Source: an uncultured Collinsella sp. (GTDB lineage: Bacteria; Actinomycetota; Coriobacteriia; Coriobacteriales; Coriobacteriaceae). Taken from it: DNA of 22,307 bases. A model generated the notes under the pieces. The model ran no database searches and had not been told where the DNA came from. It worked only from the letters and a program-made list of their open reading frames with translations. A program made the translations under genes and the position numbers. This document shows positions 8,361 to 17,522 of this stretch, in pieces. Within the stretch, counting starts at the first letter, position 1. Every line of letters starts with the position of its first letter. The DNA is taken from the NCBI GenBank assembly GCA_900540095.1, contig UQEO01000028.1, positions 1 through 22,307 of the forward strand, in the 5' to 3' direction.

Positions 8361-9077
8361 TTACTCCTCCTTCGTATCAAAATCCATGATGATGCCCTCG
8401 ACCGGCGCCGGACCGGCGGGAATATCGCGCGCATCGGGGTTGAGCTCGCGGTCGATATACTCCGGGTTCACGCCGTGGCCGCCCAGATACTCCATGCCGG
8501 GGCCCTGGGGCTCGCCGGACGCAAGCGTCTCGTTGGCAGCCATGCCGCGCGCGTTGCCGGTCTTTACGGCCGAGGCGGCGCGCAGGGCGTCGAGCTCGCG
8601 CTTGCACTCCTGGCACATACCGACGGTACGGGCAGCCTGGATGGCCTCCATGCCGCCGGCCTTTTGCAGCAGACGCTTGGCGTAGTCGATCTCCTTGTGC
8701 GGGGCAAACGGCTTGCCGCAGCGCGAGCAGTGCTCGAGCGTATAGACGCTCTTACTGGTGAGGTCGTCCTTGCTCATGACGGCCAGCTCAAACTCCTCGG
8801 TGAGCTTGATGGCCTCCATGGGGCAGGCTTCCTCGCAACGGCCGCAGAAGATGCAGCGACCGTAGTCGATCGACCAGGTGATGGTATCGGCCGCAAGGTC
8901 GGTGTCCATGCGAATGGCATCGGCCGGGCATGCCACGCCGCAGGCACCGCAGGCGATGCAGAGCTCGGCATTGTGCTCGGGCTTGCCGCGCATGTCCTTG
9001 TTGGTGGGGAACGGCGCAAACGGGTACTTGACCGTCGCGTCGCCGGCCTTGGCGTTAACCTTCCAAAGCTTCAGCAT
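8361..9077 (-). CDS. hyfH: Hydrogenase-4 ferredoxin subunit HyfH (NuoI-like)
   Basis: A 238-residue two-cluster ferredoxin linking the formate dehydrogenase side to the hydrogenase small subunit. Two 4Fe-4S motifs are complete: CIACGACGVACP (Cys40/43/46/50) and CIFCGRCEEACP (Cys75/78/81/85). A second half contains CxxC pairs at Cys117/Cys120 (CSRCGKPFAPHKEIDYAKRLL) and Cys155/Cys158 (CQEC), as in HycF/HyfH, which look like a structural metal site. The C-terminal 60 residues are Gly/Pro/Asp-rich and less conserved; E. coli HyfH is shorter (about 181 residues). The start at 9077 is one base after the hyfG stop and has GGAGG upstream inside hyfG; a longer in-frame reading to 9200 is only shadow coding of hyfG. 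Confidence 0.94.
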   Translation of the reverse strand: MLKLWKVNAKAGDATVKYPFAPFPTNKDMRGKPEHNAELCIACGACGVACPADAIRMDTDLAADTITWSIDYGRCIFCGRCEEACPMEAIKLTEEFELAVMSKDDLTSKSVYTLEHCSRCGKPFAPHKEIDYAKRLLQKAGGMEAIQAARTVGMCQECKRELDALRAASAVKTGNARGMAANETLASGEPQGPGMEYLGGHGVNPEYIDRELNPDARDIPAGPAPVEGIIMDFDTKEE

Positions 9078-9078
9078 A

Positions 9079-10851
9079 TTAGAGCGCCTCCTCATCGAGC
9101 GGAGCGGCCATGGTGCCCTCGCCCGCAAGCGGAGACTTGTCGCGCCAGACGTTCTCGAACTGCTCCTTGTCGAGCACGTGGTCGCGCTTGGCGGCGACAT
9201 CGGTCACCGTCACGCGGTCGGTGCAGGAGTAGCACGGGTCGAGCGAACCGACGATCAGCGCCGCGTCGCCCACGGTGTTGCCGCGGAACATGTAGCGCAG
9301 GACTGGCCAGTTGCTGTACGTGGCGGCCTTGGCGCGCCAGCGGTAGCACTTCTGGTTGTTGCCGAGCATGGCCCAGTGCACGTCCTCGCCGCGCGGCGCC
9401 TCGGTGGCACCGATGGCGTACTTGTGCGGGGTGTACTCCCAATCCGTGGTGAGGATGGGGCCCGACGGGCAGTTCTCGAGCATGGTCTCGATCATGTCGA
9501 TCGAATCGTAGACCTCCTGGATGCGAACGGCGGTACGGCCGAAGGCGTCGCAGGTGTCGGCCGTGGCGGCGTGCATCTTTTGGACGTCCGGATCGGCGTA
9601 GCCGTCGAAGGGATGGTCAAAGCGCACGTCGCGGGCATAGCCCGAGCCACGCATGAGCGGGCCGACCGGCGAGAAGTCGCGTGCGATCTTGCGGTCCAAG
9701 ATGCCGATGCCACTCGTACGCTCAATAAAGTTGGGCGTGGAGAGCAAGACGTCGACGAGTTCCTGAACCTCGGAGCGCAGCTGGTGAATGGTCGTGAGCG
9801 TGGAGAGCTTCTGCTCGGCCAAAATGTCGCGACGCACGCCGCCGATCACGTTGAGGCCGTAGGTCTTGCGGTGACCGGAGAGCTTCTCGGCCAGGTCCAT
9901 GGACTTCTCGCGGACGCGGAAGAACTGCTGGAAGCCGGAGTCGAAGCCCGTGTAGTGCGATGCCAGGCCAATGTTGAGCAGGTGCGAGTGCAGGCGCTCG
10001 ACCTCGAGCATGATGGCGCGGATGTACTGTGCGCGCGGCGGAACATGAATGCCCTGGGCGCGCTCGACGGCCTCGGCGTAGGCCACCGAGTGGGCGCAGC
10101 CGCAGATACCGCAGATACGGTCGGCAAGGAACGTCACGGCGTCATAGTTCAGGCGCGTCTCGGCGACCTTCTCCATACCGCGATGCACGTAGAACAGGCG
10201 GTAGTCGGCATCGACGATCGTCTCGCCCTCCACGAACAGGCGGAAGTGGCCGGGCTCGTCGGAGGTGATGTGCAGCGGTCCCATGGGGACGAGCGTGGTC
10301 TCCTTGCCCTTGGTGTCGGCCAGGAATTCGTAGTTTTCCATGTCGCTCGCGGGGGCGGGGCGGAAACGGTAATCCATCGAATCCTTGCGCAACGGGTACA
10401 GCCCACTGGGCCAATCGTCGGGAAGCACCAGGCGACGGCGATCGGGCAGACCCTCGGGAATCAGGCCGAACATATCGCGCAGCTCGCGCTCGCCCCACAC
10501 GCAGGCGGGGACGAACGGGGTCACGCTCGGGAACGTCATCTTGGCGGGGTCGACCTCGGCGCGGACGGTCACCCAGCCGGGGTCCTCGCCCTCCATGGAA
10601 ATGACGTAGTACACGGCGTAGCGACCGCACAGACTGCGCTCGTCGTTGCCGACAATCACGGGAATCCAGCCGTAGCGCTCGTAGTACAGGTAGTGGACGG
10701 CCTCGGGCAGACGGTCCAGCTTGACGGTGATCGTCAGCTGGTCCTCGCACTGCCATTCGACCTTCTCGATAGCGCCCGGCACTGCGGCGCGCAGGGCCTC
10801 GACGTGGCTTTCGCAGCGACGAGCGTAGTCCTTCTTTTCAGGTTCTGCCAT
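9079..10851 (-). CDS. hyfG: NiFe hydrogenase-4 large subunit HyfG (NuoC-NuoD fusion)
   Basis: The catalytic subunit that makes H2 at a Ni-Fe(CN)2CO centre. Its 590 residues comprise an N-terminal NuoC-like domain (about 1-170, with WGERELRDMFGL) and a NuoD-like domain. The NiFe ligands are present as RICGICG (Cys247 and Cys250) and DPCYSCTDR (Cys540 and Cys543). The conserved HRGMEK at 223-228 is the usual NuoD-type entry motif. Beyond Arg546 there is a 44-residue tail that HycI would be expected to remove; the E. coli HycE tail is 32 residues. Start ATG at 10851 has GAGGTG upstream and lies four bases after the hyfF stop. All four Cys ligands are intact, so it should be active. Confidence 0.96.
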   Translation of the reverse strand: MAEPEKKDYARRCESHVEALRAAVPGAIEKVEWQCEDQLTITVKLDRLPEAVHYLYYERYGWIPVIVGNDERSLCGRYAVYYVISMEGEDPGWVTVRAEVDPAKMTFPSVTPFVPACVWGERELRDMFGLIPEGLPDRRRLVLPDDWPSGLYPLRKDSMDYRFRPAPASDMENYEFLADTKGKETTLVPMGPLHITSDEPGHFRLFVEGETIVDADYRLFYVHRGMEKVAETRLNYDAVTFLADRICGICGCAHSVAYAEAVERAQGIHVPPRAQYIRAIMLEVERLHSHLLNIGLASHYTGFDSGFQQFFRVREKSMDLAEKLSGHRKTYGLNVIGGVRRDILAEQKLSTLTTIHQLRSEVQELVDVLLSTPNFIERTSGIGILDRKIARDFSPVGPLMRGSGYARDVRFDHPFDGYADPDVQKMHAATADTCDAFGRTAVRIQEVYDSIDMIETMLENCPSGPILTTDWEYTPHKYAIGATEAPRGEDVHWAMLGNNQKCYRWRAKAATYSNWPVLRYMFRGNTVGDAALIVGSLDPCYSCTDRVTVTDVAAKRDHVLDKEQFENVWRDKSPLAGEGTMAAPLDEEAL

Positions 10852-10855
10852 GGTG

Positions 10856-12421
10856 CTAATTCACCTCGCTTGTCTTGGTCTGGGAGCTGAACACCATGCG
10901 GTAGAGAGGGGCCTCGTGGAGCTCTTCGACGCTCTGGTTCAAAACGACGGACGTTGCATCCTCGACGCCGCTCGTAATGGCGACCGGGGTGGCGATACCG
11001 AACCACATGACCACGATCGCGAGGGCGATCTCGGGGATGATCATGAGGGCGGGCACCTCGTGGCGCTTCATGCCCTCGGGCGCCTTGCCGAAGATGGACT
11101 TGAGCGCAATGCCGGTAAGGGCAAAGTACACGCCGGTGAGGCCGATGGCCACGAGCACGACCACCCAGATGGGACCGGACTGGATGCCGGCCACGAAGGT
11201 GAGGAACTCGGAGATGAACAGGGCGAACGGCGGGAAGGCGGCGAGCGCGAGCAGGGCGATGATGGTGAGCGCTGCCGTGACAGGAGCGATCTCGACGACG
11301 CCCTTGATCTTGTTCAGGTCGCGGGTGTGGTAGATGTGCTGGATGTTACCGGCCATGCAGAAGGCGAGCGCCTTCGTGAAGCCGTGGAAGATGCAGTGCA
11401 GCAGGCAGGCGGCGATACCGAGCGGACCACCGATACCCAGGCACAGCGCGACCACACCGACGTTGTCGACGGAGGAGTACGCGAAGCGACGCTTGATATC
11501 GTCCTGCTTAAAGATGCACAGGGCGGCCACCAGGATGGACAGCGTGCCCAGGATGAGCAGGAGCGTTCGCGGATAGGTGTCGCCCACCGTGATGATGGAC
11601 AGGGAGTAGAAGCGGATAATCACCAGCATGGCGCACTTGAGCAGCACGCCCGAGAGCAGCGCGGAAACCGGGCTCGGAGCCTGGGAGTGCGCGTCGGGCA
11701 GCCAGGTGTGCATGGGGAACAGGCCCGCCTTGGTGCCGAAGCCGATGACGATGAACGCGAACGCGAGGCGCACGAGCATCGGGTCGAACTGGTCGGCGTA
11801 GGGCATGATGGAGGTAAGGAAGGCAGCCTCATGCGCGTTGGGCATGATATCGGCGGCGTTCGCGTAGATGAGCAGCGTGCCGAACAGGCCGAAGGCCACG
11901 CCGGCGGTGCAGACCATCGCGTACTTCCAAGACGCCTCGAGCGCCTGTTTGTTCTTGTAGATACCCACGAGGAACACGGTCGACAGCGTGGTGGCCTCGA
12001 CCGCCGCCCAGGTGAGGATGATGTTGTTGGACAGGCAGGCGAGCAGCATCGTGAAAACGAACAGGCTAAACAGCGCGTAGTACTGCTTGGTGCGCTCGGC
12101 CGGCATGGTCTTCTCCTCGATATCGATCTTGATATAGGAGATGGAGTACACGCCGGTGATGAACCCAATGATGCCTACCAGAAGGGCGAAGATCGACGAG
12201 AGCGAATCGAGATGGAGCCACAGGCCCAAGGCGTCGATATTCTGCCCGCTCGAGAGCATGGTTCCCGCGGTGACGACCGAAAGGACGAGGGTCGCCGCGA
12301 CGGAGATGGTGTTGAGCCCCGCAAAGACGCTGTAGGACGTCGTCTTGGGGAGCGCAGCCATAATCAGGGAGAACACGAGGGGACAAGCGAGCAGGGCGAC
12401 CGTCAGCATTGAAACATCCAT
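10856..12421 (-). CDS. hyfF: Hydrogenase-4 membrane subunit HyfF (antiporter-like)
   Basis: A 521-residue polytopic membrane protein of the NuoL/M/N (Mrp antiporter-like) family; E. coli HyfF is about 526 residues. The proposed ion-path residues are present: Glu142 in LTWAAVEATTL, Lys231 in GFGTKAGLFPMHTWLPDAH, and Lys262 in SGVLLKCAML. About a dozen or more hydrophobic segments span the sequence, and the end is a short hydrophilic tail. HyfF is one of the subunits that distinguish FHL-2 (hyf) from FHL-1 (hyc), and its presence is the basis for predicting ion translocation. The ribosome site AAGGGG precedes ATG at 12421, with only three bases to the hyfE stop. Confidence 0.95.
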   Translation of the reverse strand: MDVSMLTVALLACPLVFSLIMAALPKTTSYSVFAGLNTISVAATLVLSVVTAGTMLSSGQNIDALGLWLHLDSLSSIFALLVGIIGFITGVYSISYIKIDIEEKTMPAERTKQYYALFSLFVFTMLLACLSNNIILTWAAVEATTLSTVFLVGIYKNKQALEASWKYAMVCTAGVAFGLFGTLLIYANAADIMPNAHEAAFLTSIMPYADQFDPMLVRLAFAFIVIGFGTKAGLFPMHTWLPDAHSQAPSPVSALLSGVLLKCAMLVIIRFYSLSIITVGDTYPRTLLLILGTLSILVAALCIFKQDDIKRRFAYSSVDNVGVVALCLGIGGPLGIAACLLHCIFHGFTKALAFCMAGNIQHIYHTRDLNKIKGVVEIAPVTAALTIIALLALAAFPPFALFISEFLTFVAGIQSGPIWVVVLVAIGLTGVYFALTGIALKSIFGKAPEGMKRHEVPALMIIPEIALAIVVMWFGIATPVAITSGVEDATSVVLNQSVEELHEAPLYRMVFSSQTKTSEVN

Positions 12422-12424
12422 GGC

Positions 12425-13078
12425 CTACCCCTTCAATTCGGTCAGGTCGTGGGAGTCGAGCGACTTGGTGTCGTTCCAGATCCTCACGACGACGGCGGAC
12501 ATGATGATGACGGCGAAAATGGCGTCGGTGGCGATGCCAATCTCGATGATCTCGGGGGCCGTGGGCGCGAGCAGGGCGAGCGTCACGTGGCTACCGTTCT
12601 CCATAAGGCAGTACCCGAAGATTTGCTTGAGGATGTTGCGCTGGGAGATGATGCACGTGAGGCCGACGAAGAAGTGCGCGAAGCTGATGGCGAGGGCCGG
12701 AGTAGCCACCTCAGCGGTGGGCAGGCTCAGGCGCGTGACCACCGCGAAGCAGATGGCCACCTCCAGACCGGTGAGGACGATGGTCCAGGCCGGCTTGATG
12801 GAGGAGGTCAGCGTGCTATCGGCAGGCGAACCCATCTTTTTGTAGGCACGGTTGAGAATGAACGGAACGAGGATCACCTTGGTGACGAAGGCCGACGCGG
12901 CCCACATGAGAAGCTCGGTGGCACCGGTGGTGAGGCCCAGGGTGAGCAGCACGCCCACCAGGACAACCGACTGGATCGCGTACCACTTAATGGCGGACGG
13001 GATGGTCTTCGAGACGACCACCATGGTGGAGGTCACGATCAGAAGACCGCCCAGGATATTGACTAACGAATAACCCAT
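12425..13078 (-). CDS. hyfE: Hydrogenase-4 membrane subunit HyfE
   Basis: A 217-residue integral membrane protein, length nearly equal to E. coli HyfE (216). It has about six hydrophobic segments, then a polar C-terminus (NDTKSLDSHDLTELKG). Recognisable family strings are ASAFVTKVILVPFILNRAYKK (about 61-81) and QRNILKQIFGYCLMENGSHV (about 146-165); the first half resembles the NuoK-like part of the complex I membrane arm, with hydrophobic helices likely to contact HyfD and HyfF. ATG at 13078 is preceded by TAGGAGGTAGGAC, a near-ideal ribosome site, ten bases after the hyfD stop. HyfE has no counterpart in the simpler hyc operon, supporting the hyf assignment. Confidence 0.94.
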   Translation of the reverse strand: MGYSLVNILGGLLIVTSTMVVVSKTIPSAIKWYAIQSVVLVGVLLTLGLTTGATELLMWAASAFVTKVILVPFILNRAYKKMGSPADSTLTSSIKPAWTIVLTGLEVAICFAVVTRLSLPTAEVATPALAISFAHFFVGLTCIISQRNILKQIFGYCLMENGSHVTLALLAPTAPEIIEIGIATDAIFAVIIMSAVVVRIWNDTKSLDSHDLTELKG

Positions 13079-13088
13079 GTCCTACCTC

Positions 13089-14546
13089 CTAACCCATCCA
13101 ACTAGAGGACAGAGGACCGGCGACGACGACCATGATCATGAGGACGACGAACACGAACGCCATGGCGCGCGGAAGGGGCTGGCCGGCGGCCACGGTCTCG
13201 CTCGGCTCACCGGGCAGGACCTTACCCATCCAACGCAGGAACCATGCGAAGGTGGCGACGGTCTCGACGACCATGACGCACACGAGGACGAAGATGACCG
13301 TGTTGGAAGCACCAACCGCGAAGCCACCGGAAATAATCTGGAACTTGGAGAAGAACGTGCTCATGGGGGGCACGCCGGCGATAGCGGTCGCGGCGACCGC
13401 GAAGCCCACGCCCGTGACCGGGTACTTCTTCATGAGGCCCTGGATCTTGGGCAACATACGGGTTCCCAGCGTGAAGCTGAGGGAGCCGGCGATGAGGAAG
13501 AACAGGGTCTTGGTGAACGCGTGGTTGAAGATGTGCTCGACGGCGCCGTTGAACGCCATCTGGCTTCCGAACACGGAGAGGCCCAGGCCGAAGAACACGT
13601 AGGCGAGCTGCGCGATCGTCGAGAAGGCGAGCAGGCGCTTCATATCCTTCTGGGGCAGGTACATGAGGAAGCCGAAGAGCATGGTCACGACGGCGTCGAT
13701 GATGGCGACCCAACCGACGATCTCGGGGGTATCGCCGGCACTCGCAAGAGCGCGGGCGAACACGCACACGCCGACCTTCACCATGGACGCGCCATGGAGG
13801 TAGGCGGAAACGGGCGTGGGGGCCTCCATTGCGGAGGGCAGCCACATGTAGAGCGGGAACTGGGCGGACTTGGCCCAAGCGGCGAACAGGATGAGCAGCA
13901 GCACGACGGTCTTCATACCGGAATCGAGCTGGGAGATCGCGCTCAGCGCGAACGTGCCGGTTCCGGCGAACAGGAAGGCCGCGCCGATGTAGAGTCCCAG
14001 AGCGCCGATATGGGTGATGATGAGCGCCTTCATACCGGCCTTCTTGGCCGTGGGCGTCATGTAGTAGCTGATGAGGCCCCAGGAGCACACGCCGGTGATC
14101 TCGAAGAAAACGAGCTGGCCGACGATGGTGGAGCTGTAGGCGAGACCGGCCATGGCGCCGATGAACGTGGAGAAGTACACGTAGAAGCGGCGACGGGGCG
14201 CGTCGGGATGCTCCTTGTTCTTATCGCTCATGTACGGGAACGAATAGATGACGACGAGCAGGCCGATAGCGACGAACGCGGGTGCGAGCAGCGTGCTCAT
14301 CCGGTCGAATATGAAGCCCATGACCAAGGTCTGGCCCATACTCGCCCAGGTTACATCGACCGCGTTCATGCCGTTTCCGGCAAACGTCGCGGCCAAGCCA
14401 ACGGAAGCGACCGTGGCGATGCCGCCGGCAAAGGCGCAGATCCATTTAGCGTAGGGACGCGGCAGCATGACGATGAGCAGGGAGCCCAGCATGGGGACGG
14501 CGATCGCCACCATGGCAAAGAGGGACAAGCTCGATTCGATTGACAT
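13089..14546 (-). CDS. hyfD: Hydrogenase-4 membrane subunit HyfD (antiporter-like)
   Basis: A 485-residue NuoL/M/N-type subunit (E. coli HyfD about 479). Predicted ion-channel residues are Glu149 in LVFFEITGVCSWGL, Lys226 in AWAKSAQFPLYMWLP and Lys257 in HGASMVKVGV; the string SAMEAPTPVSAYLHGASMV (238-256) is the strongest family signature. About 13-14 hydrophobic helices are visible. It is the second of three antiporter-like subunits in the operon, all with the Glu/Lys pattern kept, so none looks degenerate. GGGAG precedes the ATG at 14546, 16 bases after the hyfC stop. Confidence 0.95.
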   Translation of the reverse strand: MSIESSLSLFAMVAIAVPMLGSLLIVMLPRPYAKWICAFAGGIATVASVGLAATFAGNGMNAVDVTWASMGQTLVMGFIFDRMSTLLAPAFVAIGLLVVIYSFPYMSDKNKEHPDAPRRRFYVYFSTFIGAMAGLAYSSTIVGQLVFFEITGVCSWGLISYYMTPTAKKAGMKALIITHIGALGLYIGAAFLFAGTGTFALSAISQLDSGMKTVVLLLILFAAWAKSAQFPLYMWLPSAMEAPTPVSAYLHGASMVKVGVCVFARALASAGDTPEIVGWVAIIDAVVTMLFGFLMYLPQKDMKRLLAFSTIAQLAYVFFGLGLSVFGSQMAFNGAVEHIFNHAFTKTLFFLIAGSLSFTLGTRMLPKIQGLMKKYPVTGVGFAVAATAIAGVPPMSTFFSKFQIISGGFAVGASNTVIFVLVCVMVVETVATFAWFLRWMGKVLPGEPSETVAAGQPLPRAMAFVFVVLMIMVVVAGPLSSSWMG

Positions 14547-14562
14547 AGTTTCTCCCTTCTCC

Positions 14563-15486
14563 CTACACGCCTACGACGACGAAGACGAACGCGAGGACCG
14601 CGATGCCGACGACGGCCCAGGTCTGGTTACCGAGCACCTTGAAGCGCGAACGGGAAACGGAGTTCTCGAGCACGCCGCAGACAACGAAATCGACCAGGCA
14701 CTTGACAAGGAAGACGACGGCGCCCACGAGAGCGGTGACGCCGATGGTCGCGGGCTCTCCCCAGGGGATGAAGATGGAGGTGAACCAAGCGACGACCACG
14801 ACCTGCTTCATGCCCATGGCGAGCTTCATCATGGCCAGGGACGGGCCGGAGAGCTCGGCGAGCGGGCCCTCCTGGAGCTCCTGCTCGGCTTCGGCCTGAT
14901 CGAACGGAAGCTTGCCGAGCTCCATATAGCAGGCGGCCGCGAAGGCGACGCCGGCGAGGATGACGGCGACGACGCTCGAGACGTTGCCCGTAACGATGTG
15001 CTGACCCATGGTCGCAATGTCCGTGGAGCCGCACACGATGGCGACGGTAAACAGCGCGATGAGCATGGACGGCTCGATGAGCACGCTCATGAGGAGCTCG
15101 CGGATACCGCCGAAGCCCGCGTAGGCGTTGGAGGAATCCACGCCGGACAGCGCGAAGAAGAAGCGGGACAGCGCGAGCGCGTACATGATGGTGATGGCGT
15201 CACCAAAGACGGGCATGGGGCTCTCGAGCGTGAACATGGGCAGGCCCATGGCGAGCATGAACGACACCGCGAGGAACAGCGGCGGCATGATGCGCAGCAC
15301 GAAGCTCGAGTCGGAACTCACGGACTCGGGACGCGCCATGAGCTTCGCGAGGTCCCGGTAATCCTGAAGGATGGACGGACCGCGGCGATTGTGCATCTTC
15401 GCGCGAATCACACGGGCGAGGCCGGAGAAGAAGGGCGCGACCAGCATGACCACGAGGCCCTGCGCTATCGCAAGAACGATGTTCAT
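14563..15486 (-). CDS. hyfC: Hydrogenase-4 membrane subunit HyfC (NuoH-like)
   Basis: A 307-residue membrane subunit that anchors the peripheral hydrogenase arm, homologous to HycD/HyfC and NuoH (E. coli HyfC about 315 residues). Family signatures are RAKMHNRRGPSILQDYRDL (28-46) and ELGKLPFDQAEAEQELQEGP (189-208), followed by ELSGPSLAMMKLAM; the acidic cluster of the second string is the loop that faces the peripheral arm in complex I. About eight hydrophobic segments are present. GGGGAG precedes ATG at 15486, 17 bases after hyfB. Confidence 0.95.
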   Translation of the reverse strand: MNIVLAIAQGLVVMLVAPFFSGLARVIRAKMHNRRGPSILQDYRDLAKLMARPESVSSDSSFVLRIMPPLFLAVSFMLAMGLPMFTLESPMPVFGDAITIMYALALSRFFFALSGVDSSNAYAGFGGIRELLMSVLIEPSMLIALFTVAIVCGSTDIATMGQHIVTGNVSSVVAVILAGVAFAAACYMELGKLPFDQAEAEQELQEGPLAELSGPSLAMMKLAMGMKQVVVVAWFTSIFIPWGEPATIGVTALVGAVVFLVKCLVDFVVCGVLENSVSRSRFKVLGNQTWAVVGIAVLAFVFVVVGV

Positions 15487-15503
15487 AATATCCTCTCCCC
15501 TCT

Positions 15504-17522
15504 CTAGACCATGACCACGGCGAGCACGAGGAAGACCACGAGCGCCGCGACGATGTAGCAGATGTATACGGAGTAGTTGCCGCCCTCGATCTTGGAGGCG
15601 AGGCCGGCCAGCTTATCGGCACCCTCGCTCGGTGCATCGACCAGGAAGCGGTCGGGCAGGGGCTCAACGCCCTGGGCGACACCGGTGAGCTTCTGGAACA
15701 CGTGCGCGATGGACCAGCAGATCTTGGTGCATACCTCGCGCAGGGTGTAGAGCGGGCCCATGAAGAGCTCTACGTCTGACGCGAAGCTCGTGGCGACGAC
15801 GGGCATGTGCTCGTTGGGCTCGTAGCCGCACGCCCAAGGGTCGGTCTTCTTAGCGGGGGCCTTGGTGCCGAGGCAGGACCTCAACACGAACGCGAGGCCG
15901 GTGAGGACCACGAGCGCGATGGCGATCGCGGGGGTGGAGGTGGCGGCACCGGAAATCTCGTTCACCAGAGACACGCCCGAGGTGGCTGTGACAGCAGAGC
16001 CGGCAAGCACGCTCTGGGCGACGTCGCCCAGAACCGGGGCGATGACGGGAGAGCCGATTCCCAGCACCACGCAGATGGCCGCGAGGAGCATCTGCGAGAA
16101 CAACATCGGAGCCGGGGACTCCTTGGCGTTCGCGGCCTCCTGGGAACGAGGGCTGCTCGCGAACGAGACGCCGTAGGCCTTCACGAAGCACGTGACGGCC
16201 AGGGCACCGGTGATGGCGAGGGCGGCGGCGGAGGCGACGGCGAACACCATGACGACCGGGTCGGAGAGCGTCGAGATGTTGAACAGGGACTGGTAGGTGA
16301 ACCACTCGGAAACGAAGCCGTTGAGCGGCGGGATAGCCGAGATGGCAAGGGCACCGATGAGGAAGCAGACGGCCGTGACCGGCATACGGCGGAACAGGCC
16401 GCCCATCTTCTCCATGTTGCGCGTACCCGTGGCATAGAGCAGGGAGCCCGCGCCGAGGAACAGCTCGCCCTTGAACATGGCGTGGTTGAGCGTGTGGTAG
16501 AGGGCGGCCATGAGCGCGATCGTCGCGATGACGTCGTTGCCCAGGGCGTGCGCCGTCATGGACGCGCCGACACCGAGCAAGATGATGCCGATGTTCTCGA
16601 CGGAGTGGTAGGCCAGCAGGCGCTTAATGTCGTGCTCGTGGAGGGCGTAGACGACGCCCAGGACCGACGAGATGGATCCGAAGACCAGGACCATGAGGCC
16701 CCACCAGAGCTGGACGCCCGAACCCGCGAGCAGGTCGAGACCGACCTTGAGGATTCCCAGGATGCCGATCTTGATCATGCCGCCGGACATGAGGGCGGAC
16801 ACGTTGGACGGCGCCTCGGGGTGCGCCTGGGGCAGCCAGGAGTGCAGCGGGATGATACCGGCCTTTGCGCCGAATCCGAAGAACGCGAGGACGAAGCACG
16901 CGGAGGAGACGGCGGGTCCAAAGTCATGCGTACGGAAATCACTGAAGCTGAAGGAACCGCCCACGCCGTTGGTCATGAGCAGGAAGCTCGCCATGATAAG
17001 GACAAAGCCCACGTGCGCGATGACGAAGTAGAGCCAACCGCCCCTAATGGAGTTCTTGTTCTCCTCGATAACGACAAGGAAGTAGCTCGTAAGGGACATG
17101 AGCTCAAAGGCGACCAGGAACCAGAACACGTTGTCGGCGGTGATGACGAGCATCATCGAGGCGACGAAGGTGTTCATGAAGAAACCGGCGCGCCCGACCT
17201 TGCCCGGGTACTCATCGAAGTAGGACAGACCGTAGATGAAGCCCGCAAAGGCGAGAATCGAGATGAGGACCACGATCAGGCCCGCAAGGCCGTTGAGCAA
17301 GAGCTCGAGACGGGCGAACGGGAAAAAGAAGACCGTGTTGAGGGACGAAACGTCGCCAAGCACGGCCTCGAGGCCCGCGATGAACGACAGCACGGCCGCG
17401 ACGGCGCCGATAAGGCAGCCGGCGGGCTTGGCGGCGTTATCGGCCTTGATCAGCAGAACCGAGGCGAGCGCACCGATGCACGAGACGGCAAGCGATGCGA
17501 TAAACAGCGTCATGCTATCCAT
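15504..17522 (-). CDS. hyfB: Hydrogenase-4 membrane subunit HyfB (NuoL-like antiporter subunit)
   Basis: At 672 residues, the same length as E. coli HyfB, this is the largest membrane subunit. Antiporter-family residues are Glu140 in FLVAFELMSLTSYFLVV, Lys220 in GFGAKAGIIPLHSWLPQAH and Lys251 in SGGMIKIGILG. It has about 16 hydrophobic segments; a hydrophilic stretch near 535-590 contains WACGYEPNEHMPVVATSF, a string also known from HycC/HyfB. The start ATG at 17522 overlaps the last eight bases of hyfA, and GGGAG lies eight bases before it; a second ATG three codons in (17513) is possible but has a poorer spacing. Coupled translation with hyfA is likely. Confidence 0.95.
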   Translation of the reverse strand: MDSMTLFIASLAVSCIGALASVLLIKADNAAKPAGCLIGAVAAVLSFIAGLEAVLGDVSSLNTVFFFPFARLELLLNGLAGLIVVLISILAFAGFIYGLSYFDEYPGKVGRAGFFMNTFVASMMLVITADNVFWFLVAFELMSLTSYFLVVIEENKNSIRGGWLYFVIAHVGFVLIMASFLLMTNGVGGSFSFSDFRTHDFGPAVSSACFVLAFFGFGAKAGIIPLHSWLPQAHPEAPSNVSALMSGGMIKIGILGILKVGLDLLAGSGVQLWWGLMVLVFGSISSVLGVVYALHEHDIKRLLAYHSVENIGIILLGVGASMTAHALGNDVIATIALMAALYHTLNHAMFKGELFLGAGSLLYATGTRNMEKMGGLFRRMPVTAVCFLIGALAISAIPPLNGFVSEWFTYQSLFNISTLSDPVVMVFAVASAAALAITGALAVTCFVKAYGVSFASSPRSQEAANAKESPAPMLFSQMLLAAICVVLGIGSPVIAPVLGDVAQSVLAGSAVTATSGVSLVNEISGAATSTPAIAIALVVLTGLAFVLRSCLGTKAPAKKTDPWACGYEPNEHMPVVATSFASDVELFMGPLYTLREVCTKICWSIAHVFQKLTGVAQGVEPLPDRFLVDAPSEGADKLAGLASKIEGGNYSVYICYIVAALVVFLVLAVVMV

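Noticed and set aside
10850..12412. Plus-strand open frames antisense to hyfF, hyfD, hyfC and hyfB
   Set aside because: Each follows the codon periodicity of the opposite-strand gene, is rich in Asp/Glu/His/Gly, and lacks a ribosome site or recognisable domain.
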